A DNA stretch of 64,000 bases, taken from assembly GCF_048593165.1 (NCBI RefSeq), contig NZ_CP184271.1. One strand, 5' to 3'. The position numbers were made by a program, and so were the translations under genes. Positions 36,830-45,682 of this stretch are shown one piece after another (position 1 is the stretch's first letter; every line of letters begins with the position of its first letter). A model generated the notes under the pieces. That model did not search any database. It had not been told where the DNA came from and saw only the letters and a program-made list of their open reading frames with translations. The DNA comes from Pectobacterium sp013449375 (GTDB taxonomy: Bacteria > Pseudomonadota > Gammaproteobacteria > Enterobacterales > Enterobacteriaceae).

Positions 36830-37534
36830 ATGGACTATACTCCGCGTTTACAACCCGCCCGGTTAATTAAGCGTTACAAACGCTTTTTGGCCGATGTCGT
36901 GACCCCAGAAGGTGAGACGCTCACGCTGCACTGCGCCAATACGGGAGCGATGACGGGCTGTGCGACGCCCGGCGATACCGTCTGGTACTCCACATCCGAT
37001 AACCCTAAACGGAAGTATGCGCACAGCTGGGAACTGACAGAAACGCAACAAAATCACTGGATTTGTGTCAATACTCTGCGTGCCAACACATTATTGTGCG
37101 AAGCCTTATTGGAGAATCGAATAGAAGAACTGTCGGGTTATTCAGACGTAAAAACGGAAGTGAGATACGGTACGGAAAATAGCCGAATCGATTTGCTTTT
37201 ACAGGCGCCAGACAGGATTGACTGCTATATTGAGGTGAAATCAGTCACATTATTGCAACATGAATGTGGTTACTTTCCCGATGCAGTGACGCTCAGAGGG
37301 CAGAAGCATCTGCGTGAACTGCAACAGATGGCTTCCAATGGAAAACGCGCAGTGCTGTTTTTCGCCGTGCTCCATTCAGGAATCCAACAAGTTTCCACCG
37401 CCCAACATATTGATGCACGCTATGCGGAATTATTTACAGAAGCACAGCGGGCAGGGGTTGAAATTTTATGTTACGGCTCCACATTATGCCCTGACGGTAT
37501 TACATTGACGCACAAACTACCGTTGTTGGGATGA
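36830..37534 (+). CDS. sfsA: SfsA nuclease-family protein
   Basis: 234 residues, as in E. coli SfsA, originally linked to sugar-fermentation stimulation and now placed in a nuclease-like family. It begins YTPRLQPARLIKRYKRFLADV. Conserved parts include HCANTGAMTGC, the nuclease-like ENSRIDLLL and CYIEVKSVTL, where the Asp and E-x-K residues resemble a PD-(D/E)xK core, and FPDAVTLRGQKHL. It sits between thpR and dksA, as in E. coli. Function is inferred from the family. Confidence 0.95.
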   Translation: MDYTPRLQPARLIKRYKRFLADVVTPEGETLTLHCANTGAMTGCATPGDTVWYSTSDNPKRKYAHSWELTETQQNHWICVNTLRANTLLCEALLENRIEELSGYSDVKTEVRYGTENSRIDLLLQAPDRIDCYIEVKSVTLLQHECGYFPDAVTLRGQKHLRELQQMASNGKRAVLFFAVLHSGIQQVSTAQHIDARYAELFTEAQRAGVEILCYGSTLCPDGITLTHKLPLLG

Positions 37535-37801
37535 AGTAAAAGCATTGCATAACACGCCGAACGCACCACCAAAGGCGTAACAGATTGTTTGTTATTTAAT
37601 GTATACGGGTTGCGCCTCACACTTTATCAGGCCGGTGTCAGGAAGCATTGCCAACCCCATCTCCATCTGCTATTTATAGCGGCCTGTTTTTTCCCCCTAT
37701 GGGGGCCGATATACCCAGATAGCTGAAGTTATGGCCAACAACGCCGCAATTTCACTGCATAAAAGGGTGTTATGCGTGTCGTGTTATGTAGGAGAAGCAA
37801 C

Positions 37802-38257
37802 ATGCAAGAAGGGCAAAACCGTAAGACATCTTCTCTGAGCATTCTCGCAATTGCCGGAGTAGAGCCGTACCAGGAGAAGCCGGGCGAAGAGTATATGAAC
37901 GACGCTCAGCTGGCTCATTTCAAGCGCATTCTTGAAGCATGGCGCAACCAACTCATGGATGAAGTGGATCGTACGGTATCGCACATGCGCGATGAAGCCG
38001 CTAATTTCCCCGATCCCGTGGATCGCGCAGCGCAGGAAGAAGAGTTCAGTCTCGAACTGCGTAACCGTGACCGTGAGCGCAAACTGATCAAGAAAATCGC
38101 CAAAACACTGGTGAAAATCGAAGAAGAGGATTTCGGATTCTGCGAATCTTGTGGCGTCGAGATTGGCATCCGCCGTCTGGAAGCACGTCCGACCGCCGAT
38201 CTGTGTATTGACTGCAAGACACTGGCAGAGATACGCGAAAAGCAAATGGCAGGCTAA
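37802..38257 (+). CDS. dksA: RNA polymerase-binding transcription factor DksA
   Basis: Binds the RNA polymerase secondary channel and, with ppGpp, adjusts rRNA and amino-acid promoters. From the ATG at 37802 the protein is 151 residues, identical in length to E. coli. TAGGAG lies 7 nt before this start; the longer frame from 37772 is not conserved. The coiled-coil tip has DPVDRA near residue 71. The zinc finger CESCGVEIG...CIDCK is near 114-138. The upstream 37535-37801 contains a CCCCC-tat-GGGGG hairpin near 37693 and presumably the promoter. Confidence 0.98.
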   Translation: MQEGQNRKTSSLSILAIAGVEPYQEKPGEEYMNDAQLAHFKRILEAWRNQLMDEVDRTVSHMRDEAANFPDPVDRAAQEEEFSLELRNRDRERKLIKKIAKTLVKIEEEDFGFCESCGVEIGIRRLEARPTADLCIDCKTLAEIREKQMAG

Positions 38258-38269
38258 TTTTCCTGTCCA

Positions 38270-38302
38270 GAATCAGCTCCTGCCTATCGCGGGGGCCGAT
38301 TC
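38270..38302 (+). terminator. Long hairpin between dksA and gluQ
   Basis: A 14-bp almost perfect stem (GAATC-a-GCtCCtGC / GCgGGgGC-c-GATTC, loop ctatc) starts 12 nt after the dksA stop. There is no T-run. A terminator limiting read-through from dksA into gluQ has been reported in Shigella. This hairpin occupies the same place. Confidence 0.55.
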
Positions 38303-38385
38303 TAGGATCGCTACCGCTGATGAATGATGTTCATCACTCTATCTTCTGTCTGGATAAAACGCTGATGAGATAGCATCAACCCCTT

Positions 38386-39372
38386 ATGTCTGGAACAGCT
38401 TGTTTTACACAGAAAAGTCGTTTTACCGAAACTACCCCTTCTCCTGAAATGAATCCCTTTACTGAAACCGACCATTACGTCGGACGTTTTGCGCCTTCTC
38501 CCTCTGGCGATCTGCATTTTGGCTCACTCATCGCCGCACTGGGTAGTTATCTTCAGGCGCGTTCCCAACAAGGGCGCTGGCTGGTACGCATTGAAGACAT
38601 CGATCCGCCACGGGAAATTCCCGGTGCTGCCTCCCGTATACTCGCCCAGTTAGAACATTACGGTCTGTATTGGGACGGCGATGTGGTTTACCAATCACAG
38701 CGCCATGCGCGTTACCGTGAGATTCTTCAGCTACTGCAACAGCAGGGAATGAGTTATTACTGCACCTGTACGCGTAGCCGTATTCAGCAGTTAGGCGGAC
38801 ACTATGACGGCTATTGCCGGACGCGTAACCTGCCCTCCGATAACGCCGCGCTACGCCTGCGTCAGGCGAGGCCAGTATTTCACTTTCACGATAAATTGCG
38901 TGGCGAACTGTATGCCGACACGGCACTCGCGCAGGAAGATTTTATTATCCACCGCCGCGATGGGCTGTTTGCCTATAATCTGGCCGTCGTGATCGACGAT
39001 AACGATCAGGGAGTTACGGAGATCGTGCGCGGTGCCGATCTTATCGAACCGACAGTCCGGCAAATTTCACTCTATCAGCAGTTGGGCTACGCGATCCCTA
39101 CCTATGTTCATCTGCCGCTGGTGCTGAATACCGAGGGCAATAAACTGTCTAAACAGAATCATGCCCCGGCGCTGCCGAACAGCGATCCGCGTCCCGTGCT
39201 GCTGGCTGCACTGCGATTCTTGAATCAACCGCTGCCGGAAAACGCGCAAGACATGACGCTTTCCGCACTGCTGGCATGGTCTGTCGCGCACTGGTCCCTT
39301 GATATCGTCCCGTTACAGGCGGTAATAAACGCGTCCACGATCACATCAGCATTCTCAAAGGGGCATTGGTGA
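38386..39372 (+). CDS. gluQ: Glutamyl-Q tRNA(Asp) synthetase
   Basis: A truncated paralogue of GltX that attaches glutamate to the queuosine base at position 34 of tRNA-Asp; two tRNA-Asp genes lie at 57071 and 62633. It has the HIGH-type GRFAPSPSGDLHFGS, the zinc-ligand region CTCTRSRIQQLGG with GYC, and KMSKS-type KLSKQNH near residue 252. The anticodon-binding domain is lacking. 328 residues from 38386; a second ATG at 38449 (MNPFTETDHYVGRF, 307 residues) better matches the E. coli length. Neither start has a strong ribosome-binding site. Confidence 0.94.
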   Translation: MSGTACFTQKSRFTETTPSPEMNPFTETDHYVGRFAPSPSGDLHFGSLIAALGSYLQARSQQGRWLVRIEDIDPPREIPGAASRILAQLEHYGLYWDGDVVYQSQRHARYREILQLLQQQGMSYYCTCTRSRIQQLGGHYDGYCRTRNLPSDNAALRLRQARPVFHFHDKLRGELYADTALAQEDFIIHRRDGLFAYNLAVVIDDNDQGVTEIVRGADLIEPTVRQISLYQQLGYAIPTYVHLPLVLNTEGNKLSKQNHAPALPNSDPRPVLLAALRFLNQPLPENAQDMTLSALLAWSVAHWSLDIVPLQAVINASTITSAFSKGHW

Positions 39373-39478
39373 GCTATGATTAGCCGCTATTTTTCATGGC
39401 GCGCCATCCTTAGCCGCCCCTTTGGGGGGCGACGCCAATGCTGTGCTGTTGATTTATCCATCACTATCGAGGTGTATT

Positions 39479-40891
39479 ATCTTTTCCCGAGTTGCTAATT
39501 TTTGTCGTAAAGTACTGAATCGTGAGAACGAAATGGTCGAATTAGAGGAAACGCATCAGAACCTGACGGTGATCCCGCGTGACCAACATACTATTTCACG
39601 CAGCGACATCAGCGATAACGCGCTGAAGGTACTTTATCGCCTGAACAAAGCGGGCTACGAGGCTTATCTGGTTGGCGGCGGTGTACGCGATCTGCTGCTG
39701 GGCAAAAAGCCAAAGGATTTTGATATCACCACTAACGCTACGCCCGATCAGGTACGCAAGTTGTTCCGCAACTGTCGTTTGGTTGGGCGTCGTTTCCGTC
39801 TGGCTCATATCATGTTCGGGCCAGAGGTGATTGAAGTTGCCACGTTCCGTGGTCACCACGATCAGCATCAGGAACAGCAGGAAACCAAGAATTCTTCTCA
39901 GCAGGCTCAGAGCGGCATGCTGCTGCGCGACAATATTTTCGGCTCGGTTGAAGAAGACGCCCAGCGCCGCGATTTCTCGATCAACAGCCTCTACTACAGC
40001 ATTTCTGATTTCAGCGTTCGTGACTATACCGGTGGCCTGAACGATCTACGTCAGGGTGTCATCCGAATGATTGGCGACCCTGATACGCGCTACCGTGAAG
40101 ATCCGGTGCGTATGCTGCGCGCCGTCCGTTTTGCGGCCAAACTGAACATGACGGTCAGCCCAGAAACCGCTGAACCGATTCCTCGTCTGGCCTCATTGCT
40201 GCACGATATTCCTGCGGCACGCATGTTTGAAGAGTCACTAAAGCTGCTTCAATCAGGCTATGGCTACCCAACTTATAAGATGCTGTGTGAATACCAGCTG
40301 TTCCAGCCGCTTTTCCCGCTGCTGAGTCGCTACTTCACACCAAGCGGCGATTCCACATTGGAGCGCATGGTTGCACAGGTGCTGAAAAATACCGATCAGC
40401 GCCTGCAAAATGACATGCGAGTCAATCCAGCGTTTTTGTTTTCCGCCATGCTGTGGTATCCGCTGGTTGAGCATGCACAAAAGCTGGCTCAGGAAAGCGG
40501 TCTGGCTTACTTCGATGCCTTCTCGCTGGCGATGAACGATGTGTTGGATGAACAGTGTCGTTCTCTGGCGATTCCTAAGCGTATTACCTCTTTAGTCCGC
40601 GATATCTGGCAATTGCAAACTCGCCTGTCTCGTCGTCAGGGGAAACGCGCTTATAAACTGATGGAACATCCGAAATTCCGCGCCGCGTATGACTTGCTTT
40701 GTCTGCGTGCCGAAATCGAAAACCATCAGGAGCTGCTGCGTCTGGCGCAGTGGTGGGGGGAATTCCAGGTTGCTGCGCCACCACGCCAGCAAAATATGCT
40801 GAAGTCGCTGGATGACGGCCCGACACCACACCGTCGTTCCCGCCCTCGCCGACCGCGTAAACCGACAGCGTCACGCCGAGATCAAGCCTGA
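39479..40891 (+). CDS. pcnB: Poly(A) polymerase I, non-AUG start
   Basis: Adds poly(A) tails to RNA, promoting its decay and setting plasmid copy number. About 470 residues. The nucleotidyltransferase motif LVGGGVRDLLLG with DFDITTNA is near residues 60-80, and RRDFSINSLYY plus REDPVRMLRAVRF follow. The tail is rich in Arg/Pro. Conserved N-terminal FSRVANFCRKVLNRE begins upstream of any ATG. I place the start at ATC 39479 (GAGG 6 nt upstream), with ATT at 39476 the alternative. E. coli pcnB is known to start at AUU at this position. folK overlaps the stop. Confidence 0.9.
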   Translation: MFSRVANFCRKVLNRENEMVELEETHQNLTVIPRDQHTISRSDISDNALKVLYRLNKAGYEAYLVGGGVRDLLLGKKPKDFDITTNATPDQVRKLFRNCRLVGRRFRLAHIMFGPEVIEVATFRGHHDQHQEQQETKNSSQQAQSGMLLRDNIFGSVEEDAQRRDFSINSLYYSISDFSVRDYTGGLNDLRQGVIRMIGDPDTRYREDPVRMLRAVRFAAKLNMTVSPETAEPIPRLASLLHDIPAARMFEESLKLLQSGYGYPTYKMLCEYQLFQPLFPLLSRYFTPSGDSTLERMVAQVLKNTDQRLQNDMRVNPAFLFSAMLWYPLVEHAQKLAQESGLAYFDAFSLAMNDVLDEQCRSLAIPKRITSLVRDIWQLQTRLSRRQGKRAYKLMEHPKFRAAYDLLCLRAEIENHQELLRLAQWWGEFQVAAPPRQQNMLKSLDDGPTPHRRSRPRRPRKPTASRRDQA

Positions 40892-41379
40892 TGGTACGTG
40901 TGTATCTGGCGCTGGGCAGCAACCTTGCCCAGCCTTTGCAACAAGTACGCACGGCGTTGTCTGCACTAGACGCGATTCCACATACGCGCGTCGTTTGCTG
41001 TTCCTCATTTTATCGTAGCCGCCCGCTTGGCCCGCAGGATCAGCCAGACTACCTCAACGCCGTCGTTGAACTGGAAACCGCATTAGTGGCCGAATCTCTG
41101 CTCGATCACACACAGGCTATCGAGCTGGAACAAGGTCGCGAACGCAAGGAACACCGCTGGGGCCCACGCACGTTGGATCTGGACATTCTGCTGTTTGGCG
41201 ACGTCATCATCCAGACTGAACGTTTGACCGTGCCGCATTACGACATGAAAAATCGCGAATTCATGCTCTATCCGCTCGCGGAAATTGCCCCTGAGTTGAC
41301 ATTCCCCGACGGCGAAACGCTTGCCCAGCGGCTAACCCATGTCGATCGCAACGGTCTGACATTATGGGACAGACAATAA
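40891..41379 (+). CDS. folK: HPPK: 6-hydroxymethyl-7,8-dihydropterin pyrophosphokinase
   Basis: Transfers pyrophosphate from ATP to hydroxymethyldihydropterin in folate synthesis. 162 residues. HPPK features include YLALGSNLAQPLQQV at the N-terminus, PLGPQDQPDYLNAVVELET near 45, and the signature RWGPRTLDLDILLFG near 90 whose Asp pair binds magnesium. Its ATG shares one base with the pcnB stop (TGATG), so translation is likely coupled. E. coli has the same pcnB-folK-panB order. Confidence 0.97.
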   Translation: MVRVYLALGSNLAQPLQQVRTALSALDAIPHTRVVCCSSFYRSRPLGPQDQPDYLNAVVELETALVAESLLDHTQAIELEQGRERKEHRWGPRTLDLDILLFGDVIIQTERLTVPHYDMKNREFMLYPLAEIAPELTFPDGETLAQRLTHVDRNGLTLWDRQ

Positions 41380-41528
41380 ACCGACGGAATCGCGAGGCCA
41401 ACTGACAGCCTCGCTTATCAACACCTCTCACATCTGCAACTTGACGCGCGACGGGTATATCGCTACTCGTCGGCTTACATTAGAATGTCCCCCTTAATTC
41501 TTCGCCCTATTGACATAGGAAGACCGTC

Positions 41529-42326
41529 ATGAAACCGACGACTATCTCCCATTTGCGCCAATGGAAACAAGATCAGCGAAAATTCGCTACGATTACCGCT
41601 TACGACGCCAGTTTCTCCCGCCTGTTTTTTGAACAAGGCATCCGTGTAATGCTGGTCGGTGATTCTTTGGGAATGACCGTGCAAGGTCACGATTCCACCT
41701 TACCCGTGACCACCAACGACATCGTTTACCACACACAGTGTGTTCGCCGCGGCGCCCCACTGGCGCTGGTTCTCTCCGATATGCCTTTTATGACCTATGC
41801 CACGCCAGAACAAACGTTCAGCCAGGCCGCAGAACTAATGCGTGCAGGTGCGAATATGGTGAAACTGGAGGGCGGAAGCTGGCTTGCCCCAACGGTAAAA
41901 ATGCTGACTGAGCGCGCCGTGCCAGTCTGTGGTCATCTGGGTCTGACGCCGCAGTCCGTTAACATCTTCGGTGGCTATAAAATTCAGGGCCGGAGCGAAA
42001 GCGATGCCAATCAACTGCTGGCCGATGCGCTTGCGCTTGAAGAAGCGGGAGCACAGTTGCTTGTGCTGGAATGTGTACCGGTTGCGCTGGCTAAACGCGT
42101 TACGGATGCGCTGTCGATTCCGGTGATCGGCATTGGCGCCGGCAACGTGACCGACGGGCAGATTCTGGTCATGCATGATGCTTTCGGCATTACCGGTGAC
42201 AACACGCCTAAATTCGCCAAGAATTTTCTGGCGCAAAGCGGGGGAGATATCCGTTCGGCAGTACGTTTGTATGCACAAGAAGTCGAACAGGGTCTCTACC
42301 CAGCCGAAGAACATTCATTTCATTAA
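41529..42326 (+). CDS. panB: Ketopantoate hydroxymethyltransferase
   Basis: Converts alpha-ketoisovalerate to ketopantoate with methylene-tetrahydrofolate, the first committed step to pantothenate and coenzyme A. 265 residues. Conserved features are TAYDASFSRLFFEQGI, the magnesium-binding VGDSLGM near residue 44, KLEGG near 115, HLGLTPQS near 137 and GIGAGNVTDGQILVMHD near 200. AGGAAG precedes the ATG. It leads the panB-panC-panD set. Confidence 0.98.
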   Translation: MKPTTISHLRQWKQDQRKFATITAYDASFSRLFFEQGIRVMLVGDSLGMTVQGHDSTLPVTTNDIVYHTQCVRRGAPLALVLSDMPFMTYATPEQTFSQAAELMRAGANMVKLEGGSWLAPTVKMLTERAVPVCGHLGLTPQSVNIFGGYKIQGRSESDANQLLADALALEEAGAQLLVLECVPVALAKRVTDALSIPVIGIGAGNVTDGQILVMHDAFGITGDNTPKFAKNFLAQSGGDIRSAVRLYAQEVEQGLYPAEEHSFH

Positions 42327-42373
42327 AAAACGAGCATTCCGTTAATCAGGTTGTTTTGTTTAGGAGTACGAGC

Positions 42374-43228
42374 GTGTTAATTATCGAAACCCCTCTGCTG
42401 CTGCGCCGCGAAGTTCGCCGCTGGCGTCAGGAAGGGAAACGCATTGCGTTGGTTCCTACCATGGGTAACTTGCATGACGGGCACATGACGCTGGTCGATG
42501 AAGCCAAGGCACGTGCCGATATCGTTATTGTCAGCATTTTTGTCAATCCCATGCAGTTTGAGCGGCCAGATGATTTAGCCCGCTACCCCCGGACATTGCA
42601 GGAAGACTGTGAGAAATTAAACCGTCGCGGAGCCGATCTGGTTTTCGCACCGAGCCCAGATGTGGTATACCCCAATGGACTGGAATCACAAACGTTTGTC
42701 GATGTACCTGGCCTGTCTTCTATGTTGGAAGGTGCCAGCCGTCCAGGACATTTTCGCGGCGTAGCCACCATCGTCAGCAAGCTGTTCAATCTGGTACAGC
42801 CAGATTTAGCCTGCTTCGGTGAGAAAGATTATCAGCAGCTAGCGCTGATTCGACAACTCGTCCGAGATATGGGCTACGACATTGATATCATTGGCGTCCC
42901 TATCGTGCGTGCAAAAGATGGGCTGGCATTGAGTTCACGTAATGGCTATCTCAGTGCTGAAGAACGCCAGTTGGCACCGAAACTTTACCAGTTGATGATG
43001 GATCTGTCGGCGCAGTTGGACAACGGCGATCGCCAGATAGACACATTGCTGGAACAAACCGCAGAGCAGTTGCGCGAAGCGGGTTTTACGCCTGATGAAC
43101 TGTTTATCCGTGATGCGGAGACGCTACAACCGCTGAACACTGCCAGCACACGAGCAGTGATTTTGATGGCTGCCTGGTTAGGCAAGGCCAGATTGATTGA
43201 TAACCACCAGGTCGATTTGACTGTATGA
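42374..43228 (+). CDS. panC: Pantothenate synthetase
   Basis: Joins pantoate and beta-alanine in an ATP-dependent reaction. The start is the GTG at 42374, with TAGGAG 7 nt upstream, giving LIIETPLLLRREVRR as in E. coli; the longer frame from 42356 is not conserved. 284 residues. The HIGH-type nucleotide motif VPTMGNLHDGHMTL is near residue 27, GASRPGHFRGVATIV near 118, FGEKDYQQL near 148 and the KMSKS-like LALSSRNGYLS near 183. Confidence 0.96.
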   Translation: MLIIETPLLLRREVRRWRQEGKRIALVPTMGNLHDGHMTLVDEAKARADIVIVSIFVNPMQFERPDDLARYPRTLQEDCEKLNRRGADLVFAPSPDVVYPNGLESQTFVDVPGLSSMLEGASRPGHFRGVATIVSKLFNLVQPDLACFGEKDYQQLALIRQLVRDMGYDIDIIGVPIVRAKDGLALSSRNGYLSAEERQLAPKLYQLMMDLSAQLDNGDRQIDTLLEQTAEQLREAGFTPDELFIRDAETLQPLNTASTRAVILMAAWLGKARLIDNHQVDLTV

Positions 43229-43245
43229 ACCGAGGTAACAAAGCG

Positions 43246-43626
43246 ATGATACGTACCATGCTGCAAGGCAAGCTGCACCGAGTAAAAGTGACTCAGGCTG
43301 ACTTGCATTATGAAGGCTCTTGCGCCATCGATCAGGATTTTATGGATGCCGCCGGCATTCTGGAATACGAAGCGATTGATATCTACAACGTTGATAACGG
43401 CCAGCGTTTTTCGACCTACGCGATTGTGGGCGAAAGAGGATCACGCATTATCTCCGTGAACGGTGCCGCCGCTCGCCTTGCCTGTGTTGGCGACAAACTG
43501 ATTATCTGCTCCTACGTGCAGATGTCTGACGAGGAAGCCAGAAACCACAGCCCGAAAGTAGCCTATTTCTCTGGTGATAACGAGCTACAACGTCAGGCAA
43601 AAGCGATTCCGGTTCAGGTTGCCTGA
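43246..43626 (+). CDS. panD: Aspartate 1-decarboxylase
   Basis: A pyruvoyl enzyme producing beta-alanine for PanC. 126 residues from the ATG at 43246, identical to E. coli in length; the frame to 43225 is rejected because the family begins MIRTMLQGKLHRVKVT. The self-cleavage site is Gly24-Ser25 in HYEGSCAIDQ. Unlike E. coli, no gene separates panC and panD here, so panBCD is a compact operon. Confidence 0.97.
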   Translation: MIRTMLQGKLHRVKVTQADLHYEGSCAIDQDFMDAAGILEYEAIDIYNVDNGQRFSTYAIVGERGSRIISVNGAAARLACVGDKLIICSYVQMSDEEARNHSPKVAYFSGDNELQRQAKAIPVQVA

Positions 43627-43654
43627 TCGCTAAGCGTCTGACGAAATACCCGAG

Positions 43655-43759
43655 CGGTAGTAATGGATAGATCGTAAAGACGCTGCAAGTACCTCCCTGT
43701 AAGCTCGAGCCGCGCCATCCCTGGCGCGGACGCTTTACACTTCTATTCCATTACTACCG
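43655..43759. repeat. 105-bp palindromic MITE-like element 3' of panD
   Basis: The element has 13-bp perfect terminal inverted repeats (CGGTAGTAATGGA at 43655 and TCCATTACTACCG at 43747). Inner paired segments (GTAAAG..CG with CGCTTTAC, and GCCGCGCC with GGCGCGG) let almost the whole unit fold into one long hairpin. It carries no coding frame. It lies 29 nt after the panD stop, between convergent panD and yadH. It could be a small non-autonomous mobile element. Confidence 0.7.
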
Positions 43760-43844
43760 TTTTCGTTTCTTAAACCGGTCTGCCAAAAGGCAGGCACAGT
43801 GTTACCACCACCTTCTCATTCACATACTATATCCGCTTTACAAA

Positions 43845-44615
43845 CTACGTCCGCAGCCCACGTCCGCGCTCAATCAGCCACCAGACCAGCAGATAAAACA
43901 CCACGATAAAGGCAATCAGCACTGACATCGTAAACAGCAGCGGCACATCCTGAATCCCGAGGAAACCGTAACGGAAGCCGCTGATCATGTACACCACCGG
44001 GTTCAGTTTAGACACCGTCTGCCAGAACGGTGGCAGCAGCGTCAGCGAGTAAAATACCCCGCCCAGATAGGTCAACGGCGTTAACACAAACGTCGGAATC
44101 AGGCTGATATCATCAAAGGTTTTCGCAAAAACCGCATTCAATAAGCCCGCTAGTGAGAACAGCATTGCCGTCAGCAATAGCGTCAAAACAATGACCCACC
44201 AGGCATGAACATGCAGCGGAACGAAGAACAGCGACACCGCCGTCACCAGAATCCCCACGCACAGACCGCGTGCGATACCACCGCCAACATAACCCGCGAT
44301 AATCACATGGGTCGGCACGGGCGCAACCAGCAGCTCTTCAATATTGCGTTGGAACTTGGCGCTGAAGAAGGAAGAGGCTACGTTGGCATACGCGTTGGTG
44401 ATCACCGCCATCATGATCAACCCCGGCACGATAAACTGCATGTAGGTAAAACCGTGCATTTCGCCGATACGCGAGCCAATCAGGTTACCGAAAATAATAA
44501 AATACAGCGTCATGGTGATCACTGGCGGCACCAGCGTCTGAATCCAGATCCGCCCAAATCGAGTGACTTCTTTCACCCAGATACTCTGTAGCGCCACCCA
44601 ATACAAATGCATCAT
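43845..44615 (-). CDS. yadH: ABC-2-type transporter permease YadH
   Basis: An inner-membrane permease of 256 residues with about six hydrophobic helices and the ABC-2 pattern (WVKEVTRFGRIWIQTLVPPV at the N-terminus, LTPLTYLGGVFYSLTLLP near residue 185). It pairs with the ATPase YadG, whose stop overlaps its start by 4 nt. The pair is conserved next to can in E. coli. The exported substrate is not known. Confidence 0.92.
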   Translation of the reverse strand: MMHLYWVALQSIWVKEVTRFGRIWIQTLVPPVITMTLYFIIFGNLIGSRIGEMHGFTYMQFIVPGLIMMAVITNAYANVASSFFSAKFQRNIEELLVAPVPTHVIIAGYVGGGIARGLCVGILVTAVSLFFVPLHVHAWWVIVLTLLLTAMLFSLAGLLNAVFAKTFDDISLIPTFVLTPLTYLGGVFYSLTLLPPFWQTVSKLNPVVYMISGFRYGFLGIQDVPLLFTMSVLIAFIVVFYLLVWWLIERGRGLRT

Positions 44616-45544
44616 GCCTTTTCTCCCTTACCGCCTGTCCCATTTACCAGCGTGACAAACAGCTCTTCCAACCGGTTCGCTTTATTACGCATACTTAATA
44701 TCGTTATCCCCTGCGCGTTGAGCTGACTGAATAACGCATTCAGGCCTTGCTCGCGCATCACATCGACTTCCAGCGTTGACGTGTCCGTCAGACGGAAGGT
44801 GTAGCCTTCCAGCTGCGGCAGCGGGCTTTTCGCCGCCAGATCGAAAATAAACGTTTCTGATTTCAACTTGCCAAGCAACTGCTTCATTGAGGTATTTTCC
44901 ACCAGCTCTCCGCGCTGGATGATCCCGATGTTGCGGCATAGCATTTCCGCTTCTTCCAGATAGTGCGTCGTCAGAATAATCGTCGTACCTTGCGCGTTCA
45001 GCTCTTTCAAGAAGCCCCACATGGAACGACGTAATTCGATATCCACACCCGCCGTCGGTTCATCAAGAATCAGCAGTTTAGGCTCATGCATTAACGCACG
45101 CGCAATCATCAGGCGACGCTTCATCCCACCGGACAACATCATCGCCTTTTCGCTGCGTTTCTCCCATAAATCCAGCTTTTTCAGGTATTTTTCCGCACGC
45201 AACAAGGCATCCTGACGTTTCACGCCATAGTAGCCCGCCTGGTTAACCACAATCTGTAATACCGTTTCGAAGGGGTTAAAGTTAAATTCCTGCGGAACCA
45301 ACCCCAGTTGGCGCTTCGCATTCACTTTATCCAGCTCAAGGTCATAGCCGAAGACGCGAACGTTACCGGCGGTTTTATTCACTAACGAGCTGATAATCCC
45401 AATCGTGGTGGATTTTCCCGCGCCATTTGGCCCCAGTAGCGCATAGAAATCCCCGGCTTCCACGTTCAGGTCGATCCCTCGTAACGCCTTGACGCCTCCC
45501 GGATAGGTTTTGGTTAATTGCGCCAGTTCCAGTGCATATGTCAT
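44612..45544 (-). CDS. yadG: ABC transporter ATP-binding protein YadG
   Basis: A 310-residue ATPase with Walker A GPNGAGKSTT near residue 39, Q-loop LVPQEFNFNPF, the signature MLSGGMKRRLMIARAL near 139 and Walker B LLILDEPTAGVD near 160. It works with YadH as an exporter of unknown cargo, resembling the DrrA/CcmA subclass. It is divergent from can, as in E. coli. Confidence 0.93.
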   Translation of the reverse strand: MTYALELAQLTKTYPGGVKALRGIDLNVEAGDFYALLGPNGAGKSTTIGIISSLVNKTAGNVRVFGYDLELDKVNAKRQLGLVPQEFNFNPFETVLQIVVNQAGYYGVKRQDALLRAEKYLKKLDLWEKRSEKAMMLSGGMKRRLMIARALMHEPKLLILDEPTAGVDIELRRSMWGFLKELNAQGTTIILTTHYLEEAEMLCRNIGIIQRGELVENTSMKQLLGKLKSETFIFDLAAKSPLPQLEGYTFRLTDTSTLEVDVMREQGLNALFSQLNAQGITILSMRNKANRLEELFVTLVNGTGGKGEKA

Positions 45545-45682
45545 AAGAAATGGATTGCCTTATTATCAGTGAGTTCTACAGATTCAAAGTTATGATGGAG
45601 ATAAACTATCGTTTTTCAAACGACGCATGTTGCCTTATATTACTCTCCACTGCCCCTTGTTTGTTACAGGTCATTTACTTTC

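Noticed and set aside
38386..38448. Taking the region upstream of the second gluQ ATG as certainly coding
   Set aside because: The first 21 residues have no counterpart in E. coli GluQ; kept only as a possible extension.
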